Source: Paractinoplanes toevensis
Lineage (GTDB): Bacteria; Actinomycetota; Actinomycetes; Mycobacteriales; Micromonosporaceae
Direction: 5' to 3'
Assembly: GCF_018332695.1 (NCBI RefSeq)
Contig: NZ_BOQN01000067.1
Coordinates: forward strand, 100,919-164,918
Length of the DNA stretch: 64,000 nt
Shown: piece after piece, positions 41,307-48,626 of the stretch
Layout of the letters: the number at the start of each line of letters is the position of its first letter
Numbering within the stretch: the first letter of the stretch is position 1
Translations under genes and position numbers: made by a program
Notes under the pieces: model-generated
The model's input: only the letters and a program-made list of their open reading frames with translations
Databases searched by the model: none
What the model was told of the DNA's origin: nothing

Positions 41307-42140
41307 ATGACCGGGACCGTGATCACCGTTGCTCCGACCGGTGCGGAGAACACCAAAGAAGACGTACCCGCCCTGCCTGTCACTCTCGACGAGCTGGTGC
41401 GGACAGCCAAGGAGTGCGAGGCGCTCGGCGCCTCGATCATCCACGTGCACATCCGGGACGCCGACGCCCAGCCGACCCTCGACCAGGGCCGGCTGCGCGA
41501 CACGGTGACCGGCCTCCGCGAGGCCACCGACCTGATCGTCCAGCTGTCGAGCGGCGGCGCGGTGACCGACCCGGAGTCGGACCGGCTGGCCGTGCTCTAC
41601 GCCGCCCCGGAGATGGCCTCCTGCACGATGGGCACGGTCAACTTCGGCGACGGCGTGTTCCTGAACCGCTGGGAGTTCATCGTCGACCTGCACACCCGCA
41701 TGCAGGACCGGGGCATCGTGCCGGAGTACGAGATCTTCGACCTGGGCCAGCTCACCACGCTCCAGCGCCTGCTCGGGAGATATGGCCTGCCGGCCGGTGG
41801 CCACGTGCACGTCGACCTGGTGATGGGTGTGCCGGGCGGGATGCCGGGTACGGCCGCCGCCCTGGTCGCCTGTGAGCAGGCGATCCGCGACCTGCCGGCC
41901 GGGACGACCTTCTCGGCGACCGGTATCGGCCGCAGCACCATCCCGGTGATGCTGGCGTCGCTGTCGGCGGGCGGTCACCTGCGGGTCGGCATGGAGGACA
42001 CGGTCACCTACGCGAAGGGCCAGGCGGTCGAGTCGAACATGCAGCTGGTGGCCCGGGCGGCCGGGTTCGCCCAGCTGGCCCAGCGCCCGCCGCTGACCAC
42101 CGCCGAGACCCGCGAGCTGCTCGGCATACCGACCCGATGA
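41307..42140 (+). CDS. BKACE-family beta-keto acid cleavage enzyme
   Basis: 277 residues. DUF849 family: VITVAPTGAE, GASIIHVHIRD with the zinc ligands HxH, QLSSGGAVTDP, YEIFDLGQL, GGHVHVDLVMGVPGGMPG and GHLRVGMEDTVTYAKGQ. The type member cleaves 3-keto-5-aminohexanoate with acetyl-CoA in lysine fermentation, but the family covers many beta-keto acids, so the substrate is open. ATG at 41307 is preferred (CAGGAT 7 nt upstream); ATG at 41298 is an alternative. It overlaps the asparaginase gene by ATGA. Confidence 0.87.
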   Translation: MTGTVITVAPTGAENTKEDVPALPVTLDELVRTAKECEALGASIIHVHIRDADAQPTLDQGRLRDTVTGLREATDLIVQLSSGGAVTDPESDRLAVLYAAPEMASCTMGTVNFGDGVFLNRWEFIVDLHTRMQDRGIVPEYEIFDLGQLTTLQRLLGRYGLPAGGHVHVDLVMGVPGGMPGTAAALVACEQAIRDLPAGTTFSATGIGRSTIPVMLASLSAGGHLRVGMEDTVTYAKGQAVESNMQLVARAAGFAQLAQRPPLTTAETRELLGIPTR

Positions 42141-43051
42141 TCATCGCGGAGGTGGTGCGTTCCGGCTTCGTCGAGAGCGTGCACCACGGCTCGGTGGCGG
42201 TGCTGGCCGACGGCGGCGAGAGCCGCGGCGACGTGACGACGCCGATCTTCCCGCGATCGGCGCTGAAGCCGTTGCAGACCGTCGGCATGCTGCGGGCCGG
42301 CCTGGTGCCACGGGACGAGTCCGACCTCGCCATGATCAGCGCCAGCCACTACGGCGAGGTGCTGCACGTCCGGCGGGTGCGGGAGATCCTGGCGGCGGCC
42401 GGCCTGGAACCGGGCGCCCTGCGCTGCCCGCCCGCCCTGCCCCTCGCCGAGCGGGCCCGTGACGACTGGCTGCGGCAGCAGGGCGGCCGGGAGCGGATCC
42501 TGATGAACTGCTCCGGCAAGCACGCCGGGATGCTCGCCACCTGCGTGGCGAACGGCTGGCCGACCGAGACCTACCGGGACCGGGACCACCCGCTGCAGAA
42601 AGCGCTGGCCGAGGCGGTCACCGAGCTCACCGGCGAGCCGATCGCCGCGGTCGGGGTGGACGGGTGCGGCGCGCCCTGCTTCGCGCTGTCGCTGACCGGT
42701 TTGGCCCGGGCGTTCCGGCGGCTCGTCGAGGCGTCCCCGGGCACGTTCGAGCGGCGGGTGGCGGACGCCATGCGGGCGCATCCGGTGCTGGTCGCGGGCA
42801 CCGGCGTGGACGACTCGGTGCTGATGGAGGCGGTGCCCGGCCTGCTGGCCAAGGGCGGCGCCGAGGGCGTGGTGGCGGTGGCCGTGCCCGGTGTCGGCGC
42901 GGTCACCCTCAAGGTCGACGACGGCGCGAGCCGGGCCCGGACCCCGGTGCTGCTGGCCGAGCTGCGCCGGCTCGGGGTGCCGGTGCCGATGATCGAGGCG
43001 CTGGTGCTGGGCGGCGGCGAACCGGTGGGCGACGTTCGTCCCGTACGGTGA
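42137..43051 (+). CDS. Asparaginase II family (Rhizobium etli type)
   Basis: 304 residues. RSGFVESVHHGSVAVL, FPRSALKPLQTVGML with the SxxK pair, SASHYGE, LMNCSGKHAGMLATC and GVDGCGAPCFALSL are the signature blocks of the pfam06089 asparaginases, unrelated to the E. coli enzymes. Hydrolyses L-asparagine to aspartate and ammonia. Translationally coupled to the BKACE gene (ATGA), so the two may act in one amino-acid catabolic route. Confidence 0.88.
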   Translation: MIIAEVVRSGFVESVHHGSVAVLADGGESRGDVTTPIFPRSALKPLQTVGMLRAGLVPRDESDLAMISASHYGEVLHVRRVREILAAAGLEPGALRCPPALPLAERARDDWLRQQGGRERILMNCSGKHAGMLATCVANGWPTETYRDRDHPLQKALAEAVTELTGEPIAAVGVDGCGAPCFALSLTGLARAFRRLVEASPGTFERRVADAMRAHPVLVAGTGVDDSVLMEAVPGLLAKGGAEGVVAVAVPGVGAVTLKVDDGASRARTPVLLAELRRLGVPVPMIEALVLGGGEPVGDVRPVR

Positions 43052-43060
43052 CTCGTTTCA

Positions 43061-43112
43061 CGCTAGCTGTAGTTAGCGTTTTGCTTGCAACAGCTAGCAC
43101 CCCGAGCTAGCG
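43061..43112. promoter_or_regulatory. CTAGC-rich operator cluster upstream of the XRE gene
   Basis: An inverted repeat CGCTAGC-TGTA-GTTAGCG (43061-43078, one mismatch), then CAGCTAGC (43091-43098) and AGCTAGCG (43105-43112). The last overlaps the TAGCGT -10 box (43108-43113), so binding there would block the promoter. Autoregulation by the XRE protein is inferred. Confidence 0.55.
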
Positions 43113-43113
43113 T
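43108..43113 (+). promoter_or_regulatory. Putative leaderless -10 box (XRE regulator)
   Basis: TAGCGT, 6 nt before the ATG at 43120, embedded in a CTAGC operator. Confidence 0.45.
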
Positions 43114-43119
43114 CGAGAC

Positions 43120-43512
43120 ATGGCCACCCCCAAGGATCTGCCTCAGGACATCGGGAGTTTCATCCGTGACCTGCGGCAGACGGCGAAGATCTCGCTGCGC
43201 CAGCTCGCCGACAAGGCGGGCGTGAGCAATCCGTACCTCAGCCAGATCGAGCGTGGCCTGCGCAAGCCGAGTGCCGAGGTGTTGCAGCAGATCGCCAGCG
43301 CGCTGCGGGTGTCGACGCCCGCGATGTATTTGCGGGCCGGCCTGCTCGACAGCGAGGGTCAGCAGGGGGTGCTGGCCGCGATCGCGGTCGATCCGGACCT
43401 CACGATCGCCCAGAAGCAGTCGCTGTCGCAGATCTACGAGACGTTCCGTAACGAGAACATCCGGCACGCGCCCGAGACCGAGCCCAGCCCGAACTCCGAG
43501 GAGTCGAAATGA
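43120..43512 (+). CDS. XRE-family transcriptional regulator
   Basis: 130 residues. HTH_3 domain at about 8-65: IRDLRQTAKISLRQLADKAGVSNPYLSQIERGLRKPSAEVLQQIASAL. The C-terminal half is helical and likely dimerises. It is coupled by ATGA to the HbhA-like gene, the same order as Rv0474-Rv0475 in Mycobacterium tuberculosis. It probably controls its own operon through the CTAGC motifs upstream. Confidence 0.88.
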   Translation: MATPKDLPQDIGSFIRDLRQTAKISLRQLADKAGVSNPYLSQIERGLRKPSAEVLQQIASALRVSTPAMYLRAGLLDSEGQQGVLAAIAVDPDLTIAQKQSLSQIYETFRNENIRHAPETEPSPNSEESK

Positions 43513-43955
43513 CCGACCAGACCAACACCCGTATCCCCGCCCCGCTCTACGCCGCCGCCGGTGCCGGTGACCTCGCGGTCCAGCAGCTGCGCAAGCTGCC
43601 GGCCGTGGTGACCGAGCTGAGCGAGCGCGCCGCCGCCTCGCTGCGCGTCTACAACGAGCAGGCCAACGTCAAGGCCGCCCAGCTCCGCGAGAAGGCGTCC
43701 ACCACCGACTTCGACGCCCTCCGGGGTAACGCCGCCAGCGTGGCGACCTCCATCGCCCAGATCGCCCAGGACCGGGCCGTCGCGGCGTACACCGCGCTGG
43801 TCGCCCGCGGCGAGAAGGTCGTCGGCTCCGGTGTCGTCGAGGCCGCCGACGTGGTCAACGCCGACATCGAGACCACCGAGGAGCCGAAGGTCATCGAGGC
43901 CGCCAAGCCGGCCCCCAAGCCGCGCAAGCGCGTCGCCAAGCCGGCCGCCGAGTAA
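43509..43955 (+). CDS. HbhA-like (heparin-binding hemagglutinin family) coiled-coil protein
   Basis: 148 residues. A long amphipathic helix (LPAVVTELSERAAASLRVYNEQANVKAAQLREKA) and a Lys/Ala/Pro-rich C-terminus (AAKPAPKPRKRVAKPAAE) are the hallmarks of HbhA. The mycobacterial protein is a membrane-associated adhesin whose Lys repeats bind heparan sulfate and which has also been linked to intracytosolic lipid inclusions. In a soil organism an adhesin-to-host role is unlikely; lipid or envelope association is inferred. GAGGAG upstream; a strong hairpin follows. Confidence 0.8.
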   Translation: MTDQTNTRIPAPLYAAAGAGDLAVQQLRKLPAVVTELSERAAASLRVYNEQANVKAAQLREKASTTDFDALRGNAASVATSIAQIAQDRAVAAYTALVARGEKVVGSGVVEAADVVNADIETTEEPKVIEAAKPAPKPRKRVAKPAAE

Positions 43956-43965
43956 AACATGATCA

Positions 43966-43993
43966 GCGGGCCCCGGCGGTTGCCGGGGCCCGC
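43966..43993. terminator. Terminator after the XRE-HbhA operon
   Basis: Perfect 12-bp GC-rich stem (43966-43977 with 43982-43993) on a GGTT loop, directly between the HbhA-like stop and the -10 box of the DUF2516 gene. Confidence 0.75.
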
Positions 43994-43997
43994 GTCA

Positions 43998-44003
43998 TAG
44001 ACT
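43998..44003 (+). promoter_or_regulatory. Putative leaderless -10 box (DUF2516)
   Basis: TAGACT, 6 nt before the ATG at 44010. Confidence 0.5.
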
Positions 44004-44009
44004 TCTCAC

Positions 44010-44324
44010 ATGGCCTACTCCGCGCCCATCTTCTACGGCGCCGTCCGGGACTACATCGATCTGGTCATCATGATCTTTTCGCTGATCGTCCAAGCGGTGG
44101 CGCTGATTCATTGCCTGACCCAACGGGGCGACGGGTTCCAAGCCATCGGCACGCTGCCCAAGGGTGCCTGGGCCGCGATCCTGGCCGTCTGCATCGTGCT
44201 CACGCTGCTGTTCAGCGGCCCGATCGGCATCTTCAGCCTGATCGGCATCGGTGCCGCCCTGGTCTACCTGCTCGACGTCCGGCCCGGCCTCAAGGACCTG
44301 TCGGACGGCAAAGGCTTCTGGTGA
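44010..44324 (+). CDS. DUF2516 membrane protein
   Basis: 104 residues. Three hydrophobic segments (LVIMIFSLIVQAVALIHCL, AILAVCIVLTLLFSG, IFSLIGIGAALVYLLDV) and the end VRPGLKDLSDGKGFW match the Rv0476-type DUF2516 family, which follows hbhA in mycobacteria too. Function unknown. GTGA overlap with the alpha/beta hydrolase gene. Confidence 0.85.
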   Translation: MAYSAPIFYGAVRDYIDLVIMIFSLIVQAVALIHCLTQRGDGFQAIGTLPKGAWAAILAVCIVLTLLFSGPIGIFSLIGIGAALVYLLDVRPGLKDLSDGKGFW

Positions 44325-45205
44325 GGCGGTTCGGTCCGCCGCCACCGGACGGCGGGCCACGCCTGCAACGCCCCGATCGCACCGGCCCGCGTTCGGGCCG
44401 GCCGACCCTGCCCCCGCCGGTGACCGAGCTGGTCGCCACGACGTCCGGCGTCCGCCTCGAGCAACTGATCACCGGGGTGGGTGAGCCGGTCACCGTCTTC
44501 GCGCACGGCCTCGGCGGCGACATCGCCGGCAGCCGCCCGCTGGGCAGCGCGGTGACCGGGCGCCGGGTGTTCTTCCACTTCCGCGGCCACGGCCGCTCGG
44601 ACGCGCCGCCGGGGCCGTGGAGCTTCGGTGATCTCGCCGGGGACCTGCGGGCGGTGGCCGACCTGTCCGGTGCCACCCGAGCGCTCGGCGTGAGCATGGG
44701 CGCCGGTGCCCTGGCCCGCTTGCTCAGCGAGACGCCCGACCGGTTCGAACGGGTGGTCTTCTACCTTCCGGCGCCGCTCGACGGCACCCGCCCGGCTGCG
44801 GCCGAGGCCCGGGTGGAGCGCCTGCTGGCCGCCGTCGAGTCCGGTGAGGCCGCCTCGATCGCCGCCGCCGTGGAGTCCGAGATGCCCACGGTCGTGCGCA
44901 ACACCCCGACCGGCTGGAGCTTCCTGCGGCAGCGGGTCGAGCAGTTGCAGACCGACGGGCTGGCGCCCGAGCTGACCACACTGTGGCACGAGCCGGCGGT
45001 GCCCGACGAGTCGAAACTGGCGGCCTTCCGCGGGCGGGCGCTGGTGCTCGGCTGCCTGGGCGACGAGGTGCACCCGGCAGCGTGGGCCGAGCGACTGGCC
45101 GGGCTGCTACCGGGTGCGGAGTTGCACGTCTACGACCGGCCCGCGGTGCTCTGGACCAATCGGTCCGAGCTCCGCGAGCGCATCTCGTCGTTCCTGAATT
45201 CCTAG
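44321..45205 (+). CDS. Alpha/beta hydrolase fold protein
   Basis: 294 residues, GTG start overlapping the DUF2516 stop. Pro/Arg-rich N-terminus of about 35 residues, oxyanion strand VTVFAHGLGGD, nucleophile elbow GVSMG (Ser125), and acid region VLGCLGDEVHP. The usual catalytic His near the C-terminus is not evident: the segment reads YDRPAVLWTNRSEL. Either a His elsewhere serves or the protein is not a hydrolase. Substrate unknown. Converges on the PKD-protein gene with a 4-bp overlap. Confidence 0.8.
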   Translation: MRRFGPPPPDGGPRLQRPDRTGPRSGRPTLPPPVTELVATTSGVRLEQLITGVGEPVTVFAHGLGGDIAGSRPLGSAVTGRRVFFHFRGHGRSDAPPGPWSFGDLAGDLRAVADLSGATRALGVSMGAGALARLLSETPDRFERVVFYLPAPLDGTRPAAAEARVERLLAAVESGEAASIAAAVESEMPTVVRNTPTGWSFLRQRVEQLQTDGLAPELTTLWHEPAVPDESKLAAFRGRALVLGCLGDEVHPAAWAERLAGLLPGAELHVYDRPAVLWTNRSELRERISSFLNS

Positions 45206-46203
45206 CTGGTCAGGGCGTAAGCCACGTAGTGGTCGTCGGAGATGTTGCCGACCTTGTCCCAGGCGTAGTAGTCGACCTCGAACGTCCAGCCCTTGCCCAG
45301 GCCCTTGGCGGCCACCGACCAGTTGCCGGCCGCGTCGACCGGGCGCAGCGCCTGCGCGGTGTACGGCAGGGCCTGACCGGTGGTGTATTTCACCCAGGTG
45401 CCGGTGGAGAAGTTGTAGTAGTAGATCGTGGTCTGGTTGTACTTGTAGTACTGGACGCCGACCACGTCGATGCCGGCCTCGCTGTCGGCGGCCCGGCCCC
45501 GGACGGTCGCCCAGGAGGCGGCCTTGTTGGGGCTGGCCGGGACGGTCAGCGAGACGGTCGGCCTGGTGGTGTCCTCCAGCACGGTCAGCTGATTGGCGGC
45601 CCGCGCGGTGGCCCTGCCCTGGCCGTTCTGCAGGGTGATCTTCGGCGTCCAGGTTCCGTAGCCGAACCAGTGGCGGGCGGTCGCCGACGTGCCGGTCCTC
45701 AGCAGGCTGGTCTCGCCGTCGCCCCAGGCGTTCCACACCTGGGCGGTGGCCGGCAGCCCGGAGGCCAGCATGGTGGCCTGCTCCTGGTAGGTCGGGAAGA
45801 TGTAGATCGGCGACTTCTGCCAGGCGTAGGTGCCCGGGGAGGTCGTGACCGTGACCGCGGAGCCGGTGGTGAACACGCCGCTGCCGTCCAGGGCGCCGTC
45901 GTTCAGAGTGACCTTGACTCCGAAGGTGCCGGTCGACTGGTACTGGTGGGTGAACCGGCCGTCGGTGGTCCCGTCTCCCCAGTCGACGGTGCGGGTGATG
46001 GCGTCCGGCGCGGTGGTGTCGTCGGTGACGCCGCTTTCGGTGAGGATGACGCTCTGGCCGGCCCAGATGGCGGTGCTGTCCAGGGCGTACGACGCGGTGG
46101 GTGGGGTGTTGACCGGGTCGTCGGCGTGCGCCGGCGAGGCGATCGAGACGGCTCCGGCGGTGAGCGCCAGGCCGAGTAGGACGGGTAGTGAGCGACGGTT
46201 CAT
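45202..46203 (-). CDS. Secreted PKD/Ig-like domain protein
   Basis: 333 residues. Signal peptide with cleavage near SPAHADD (about residue 28). PKD-type domain: PTASYALDSTAIWAGQSVILTESG, RTVDWGDGTTDGRFTHQYQSTGTFGVKVTL; a second related beta domain (VWNAWGDGETS ... HWFGYGTWTPKITLQNGQG); then a C-terminal repeat region rich in Tyr with TWVKYTTGQALPYTAQALRP and DYYAWDKVGNISDDHYV. Extracellular, possibly carbohydrate- or surface-binding. GGGGGAGAA precedes the ATG. Confidence 0.82.
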   Translation of the reverse strand: MNRRSLPVLLGLALTAGAVSIASPAHADDPVNTPPTASYALDSTAIWAGQSVILTESGVTDDTTAPDAITRTVDWGDGTTDGRFTHQYQSTGTFGVKVTLNDGALDGSGVFTTGSAVTVTTSPGTYAWQKSPIYIFPTYQEQATMLASGLPATAQVWNAWGDGETSLLRTGTSATARHWFGYGTWTPKITLQNGQGRATARAANQLTVLEDTTRPTVSLTVPASPNKAASWATVRGRAADSEAGIDVVGVQYYKYNQTTIYYYNFSTGTWVKYTTGQALPYTAQALRPVDAAGNWSVAAKGLGKGWTFEVDYYAWDKVGNISDDHYVAYALTS

Positions 46204-46228
46204 TTCTCCCCCGAGGTAACCCGCTCGT

Positions 46229-46244
46229 CCGTCCACATGGACGG
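46229..46244. promoter_or_regulatory. Inverted repeat upstream of the PKD gene
   Basis: CCGTCCA-CA-TGGACGG, a perfect 7-2-7 inverted repeat 25 bp before the PKD-protein start. Operator or 5' leader hairpin; no regulator can be named. Confidence 0.35.
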
Positions 46245-46340
46245 AGGCCTGCGGACATTACCGGCTGCCCGAGCCATTGATCAAGCTGCTTCCCGACCGC
46301 TGGGCCGTAACCTTTTTCGCGCTGATGCGGTGTTCCGGTC

Positions 46341-46790
46341 GTGCGGTTATCCCCTAAATCCATCTTTATCGGACTGGTGGCCCTCGGCCTGCCGATCTCC
46401 GTGGCGATCGGCTGGACCCTGGCGACCCCCACTCGTGGTCCCTCCTCCATCGGCGCGCCCGGCGGCACCGGTGCTCTCGGCAACGCGGCCGGCAACGGTG
46501 CGGTCGGCGCGGCCCCGGAACGAGCCGCCGCTCGTCCGGTCACCACGGTGAAACTGTCGGCGCGGCCTACTCAATCGGCCGCTGCGGCACTGCCACCGGC
46601 CACGGCACCGTCGGCGGCGCCCACCGCCACCACGGCGCCACCGGTCATCCCGACGACGACGGCGTCCACCCTGCCGCCGCCGCTGCCGCCGCTGAACGAG
46701 CCACCGGTGCCGACTCCCACCGAGATCACGGTGCCGACCGGGTCGGCGAGCGCCTCGGCTTCGGCCGATCCCAGTGCCGCGGCGGGCTGA
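46341..46790 (+). CDS. Pro/Ala/Thr-rich membrane-anchored or secreted protein
   Basis: 149 residues from GTG at 46341. N-terminal basic residues and hydrophobic stretch (KSIFIGLVALGLPISVAIGWTLA) act as signal or anchor. The rest is low complexity: Gly/Ala-rich, then Thr/Pro/Ser-rich with LPPPLPPLNEPPVPTPTE, as in wall-spanning linkers, and a Ser/Ala tail. No domain recognised. The stop codon lies in the first unit of a 16-bp tandem repeat. Confidence 0.55.
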   Translation: MRLSPKSIFIGLVALGLPISVAIGWTLATPTRGPSSIGAPGGTGALGNAAGNGAVGAAPERAAARPVTTVKLSARPTQSAAAALPPATAPSAAPTATTAPPVIPTTTASTLPPPLPPLNEPPVPTPTEITVPTGSASASASADPSAAAG

Positions 46791-46831
46791 TCTGGCGGCA
46801 TGCTGATCTGGCGGCATGCTGATCTGGCGGG
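46786..46831 (+). repeat. 16-bp tandem repeat, almost three copies
   Basis: GCTGATCTGGCGGCAT at 46786-46801 and 46802-46817, then a 14-base partial copy at 46818-46831. It spans the stop codon of the upstream gene and ends 8 nt before the -10 box of the next one. Confidence 0.85.
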
Positions 46832-46838
46832 CAGGCAA

Positions 46839-46844
46839 TAAGCT
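46839..46844 (+). promoter_or_regulatory. Putative leaderless -10 box (EI24 protein)
   Basis: TAAGCT, 8 nt before the GTG at 46853. Confidence 0.45.
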
Positions 46845-46852
46845 CCCGGATC

Positions 46853-47647
46853 GTGACCGCTGTTCGGCAGTTCCTGCAGGGCGCCGCCCTGCTCGCCCGT
46901 GGCCTCGGCCTGATCCTGCGCAGCCCTCGGCTGCTCGTGCTCGGCCTGATACCCGCGGTGATCTCCGGCGTCCTCTACACGGCCGGCCTGGTCGCGCTGG
47001 TCGACTTCCTGCCGCGGCTGTCCCGCGGCGTCACCTGGTTCGCCGACGACTGGGCCGAGGGCTGGCGTGACCTGGCCCGGGTGCTGGGCGGGGCCGGCCT
47101 GCTCGGAGTGGCCGTGCTGCTCGGCATCCTCACCTTCACGGCGGTGACGCTGCTCATCGGCGACCCGTTCTACGAGCGCATCTCGGAACTGGTCGAGGAC
47201 CGCTTCGGCGGGGTGCCCGACGAGGTCGAGGTGACTTTCTGGCAGTCACTGCGCCGCAGCCTGGTCGACTCGCTCCGGCTCATCGGGCTGTCCATCCTGT
47301 TCGGACTCCCGCTCTTCGTGCTCGGGTTCCTGCCGGTGGTCGGGCAGACGGTGATCCCGGTGCTGGGCGCGATGGTCGGCGGCTGGCTGCTCGCCGTCGA
47401 GCTGACCGGCGTGCCGTTCCAGCGGCGCGGTAAACGACTGGCCGCCCGGCGGGCCACGCTCAAGGGGCAGCGGCCGCTCGCGCTCGGCTTCGGCGTGGCC
47501 GTCTTCTGCTGCTTCCTGATCCCGCTCGGCGCCGTCCTGCTCATGCCGGCCGCGGTGGCCGGTGGCACCCTGCTCGCTCGGACCGCACTGGGTCACCCGA
47601 CCGCGGAGCCGTCACGCACTCTCGCGGATCACCAGCTCGGTCGGTAG
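46853..47647 (+). CDS. EI24/CysZ-like membrane protein
   Basis: 264 residues. Four or more membrane spans in the EI24 order: AALLARGLGLILRSPRLLVLGLIPAVISGVLY, then TLLIGDPFYERISELVEDRFG, SLVDSLRLIGLSILFGLPLFVLGFLPVVGQTVIPVLGAMVGGWLLAVE and the C-terminal FGVAVFCCFLIPLGAVLLMPAAVAGGTLLA. CysZ, the best-known relative, imports sulfate, but the actinobacterial EI24 group is uncharacterised. Its 3' end overlaps the convergent LacI gene by 36 bp. Confidence 0.83.
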   Translation: MTAVRQFLQGAALLARGLGLILRSPRLLVLGLIPAVISGVLYTAGLVALVDFLPRLSRGVTWFADDWAEGWRDLARVLGGAGLLGVAVLLGILTFTAVTLLIGDPFYERISELVEDRFGGVPDEVEVTFWQSLRRSLVDSLRLIGLSILFGLPLFVLGFLPVVGQTVIPVLGAMVGGWLLAVELTGVPFQRRGKRLAARRATLKGQRPLALGFGVAVFCCFLIPLGAVLLMPAAVAGGTLLARTALGHPTAEPSRTLADHQLGR

Positions 47648-48622
47648 CACCACGGCGTCCGGCAGGTGCGGCTCGTCGTTGATCAGGCCGAGCAGCTGGC
47701 GGGCCATCGTGCGGCCCATCTCCACGATCGGCTGGCGCACGGTGGTCAGCGGCGGCTCGCTGTAGCGGCTGATCTCGAAGTCGTCGAAGCCGATCACCGC
47801 GACATCGGCGGGCACCCGGCGACCGGCGTCCTTGAGGGCGGTCAGTGCGCCGTGCGCCATCATGTCGGAGGCCACGAAGACCGCGTCGAGGGCCGGGTCG
47901 TCGTCGAGCAGCTTGCGCATCGCCAGCATGCCGGACTCGCGGGTGAAGTCGCCGATCTGCACGTGCTGGGCGAGACCGGCCTCCTCGAGGGTGGCGCGGT
48001 AACCGGCGAGCCGATCGATGCCGGCCACCATGTCCTGCGGGCCGGCGATGGTGGCGATCCGGCGGCGGCCGGCCGCGACCAGGTGACGCACCGCCGAGCA
48101 GACGCCGCCGAAGTGGTCGACGTCGACGTACGGCACGGCGGCCTCGCCGATCGGGCGGCCGCTGCAGACCACCGGGATGCCGAGCCGCACCAGGGTGCCG
48201 GGCAGCGGGTCGGCGCCGTGCATGGACGCGAACATGACGCCGTCCACGTGACCGGCCACGGCATAACGCTCGACGCGGTCGTGGCTCTTGGCCGAGCCGG
48301 CCATCATCAGCACGAGTTGCTTGTCGGCGGCCTCGAGCTCGCCGCCGACGCCGCGGATGATCGCCGGGAAGAAGAGATCGTCGGAGAAGACCCGGTTCGC
48401 CGTTTCCGGCAGGATCAGCGCGATCGACTCGGTGCGTTGGGTCACGAGGCTGCGGGCGGCCTGGTTCGGCACGTAGCCCAGCTCCTCGACGGCCCGGGTG
48501 ACCGCCTCACGGATGGAGGCGGCCACCGATGTCGAACCGTTGACGACTCGGGAAACGGTCGCCCTGGACACTCCGGCGCGTCGCGCCACCGCCTCCAGGG
48601 TCGGTCGTTCCCGCGTCACCAC
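47612..48622 (-). CDS. LacI-family transcriptional regulator
   Basis: 336 residues. HTH PTLEAVARRAGVSRATVSRVVNGSTSVAASIREAVTRAVEELGYVPNQAARSL with the canonical ATVSRVVNG recognition helix, hinge, and sugar-binding core (SIALILPETANRVFSDDLFFPAIIRGV ... VIGFDDFEISRYSEPPLTTVRQP). GTG at 48622 or 48619. It follows the beta-glucosidase gene by only 4 nt, the layout of CebR-type regulators of cellobiose genes, and probably binds the palindrome upstream of that gene. Confidence 0.9.
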   Translation of the reverse strand: MVTRERPTLEAVARRAGVSRATVSRVVNGSTSVAASIREAVTRAVEELGYVPNQAARSLVTQRTESIALILPETANRVFSDDLFFPAIIRGVGGELEAADKQLVLMMAGSAKSHDRVERYAVAGHVDGVMFASMHGADPLPGTLVRLGIPVVCSGRPIGEAAVPYVDVDHFGGVCSAVRHLVAAGRRRIATIAGPQDMVAGIDRLAGYRATLEEAGLAQHVQIGDFTRESGMLAMRKLLDDDPALDAVFVASDMMAHGALTALKDAGRRVPADVAVIGFDDFEISRYSEPPLTTVRQPIVEMGRTMARQLLGLINDEPHLPDAVVLPTELVIRESA

Positions 48623-48626
48623 CAGG

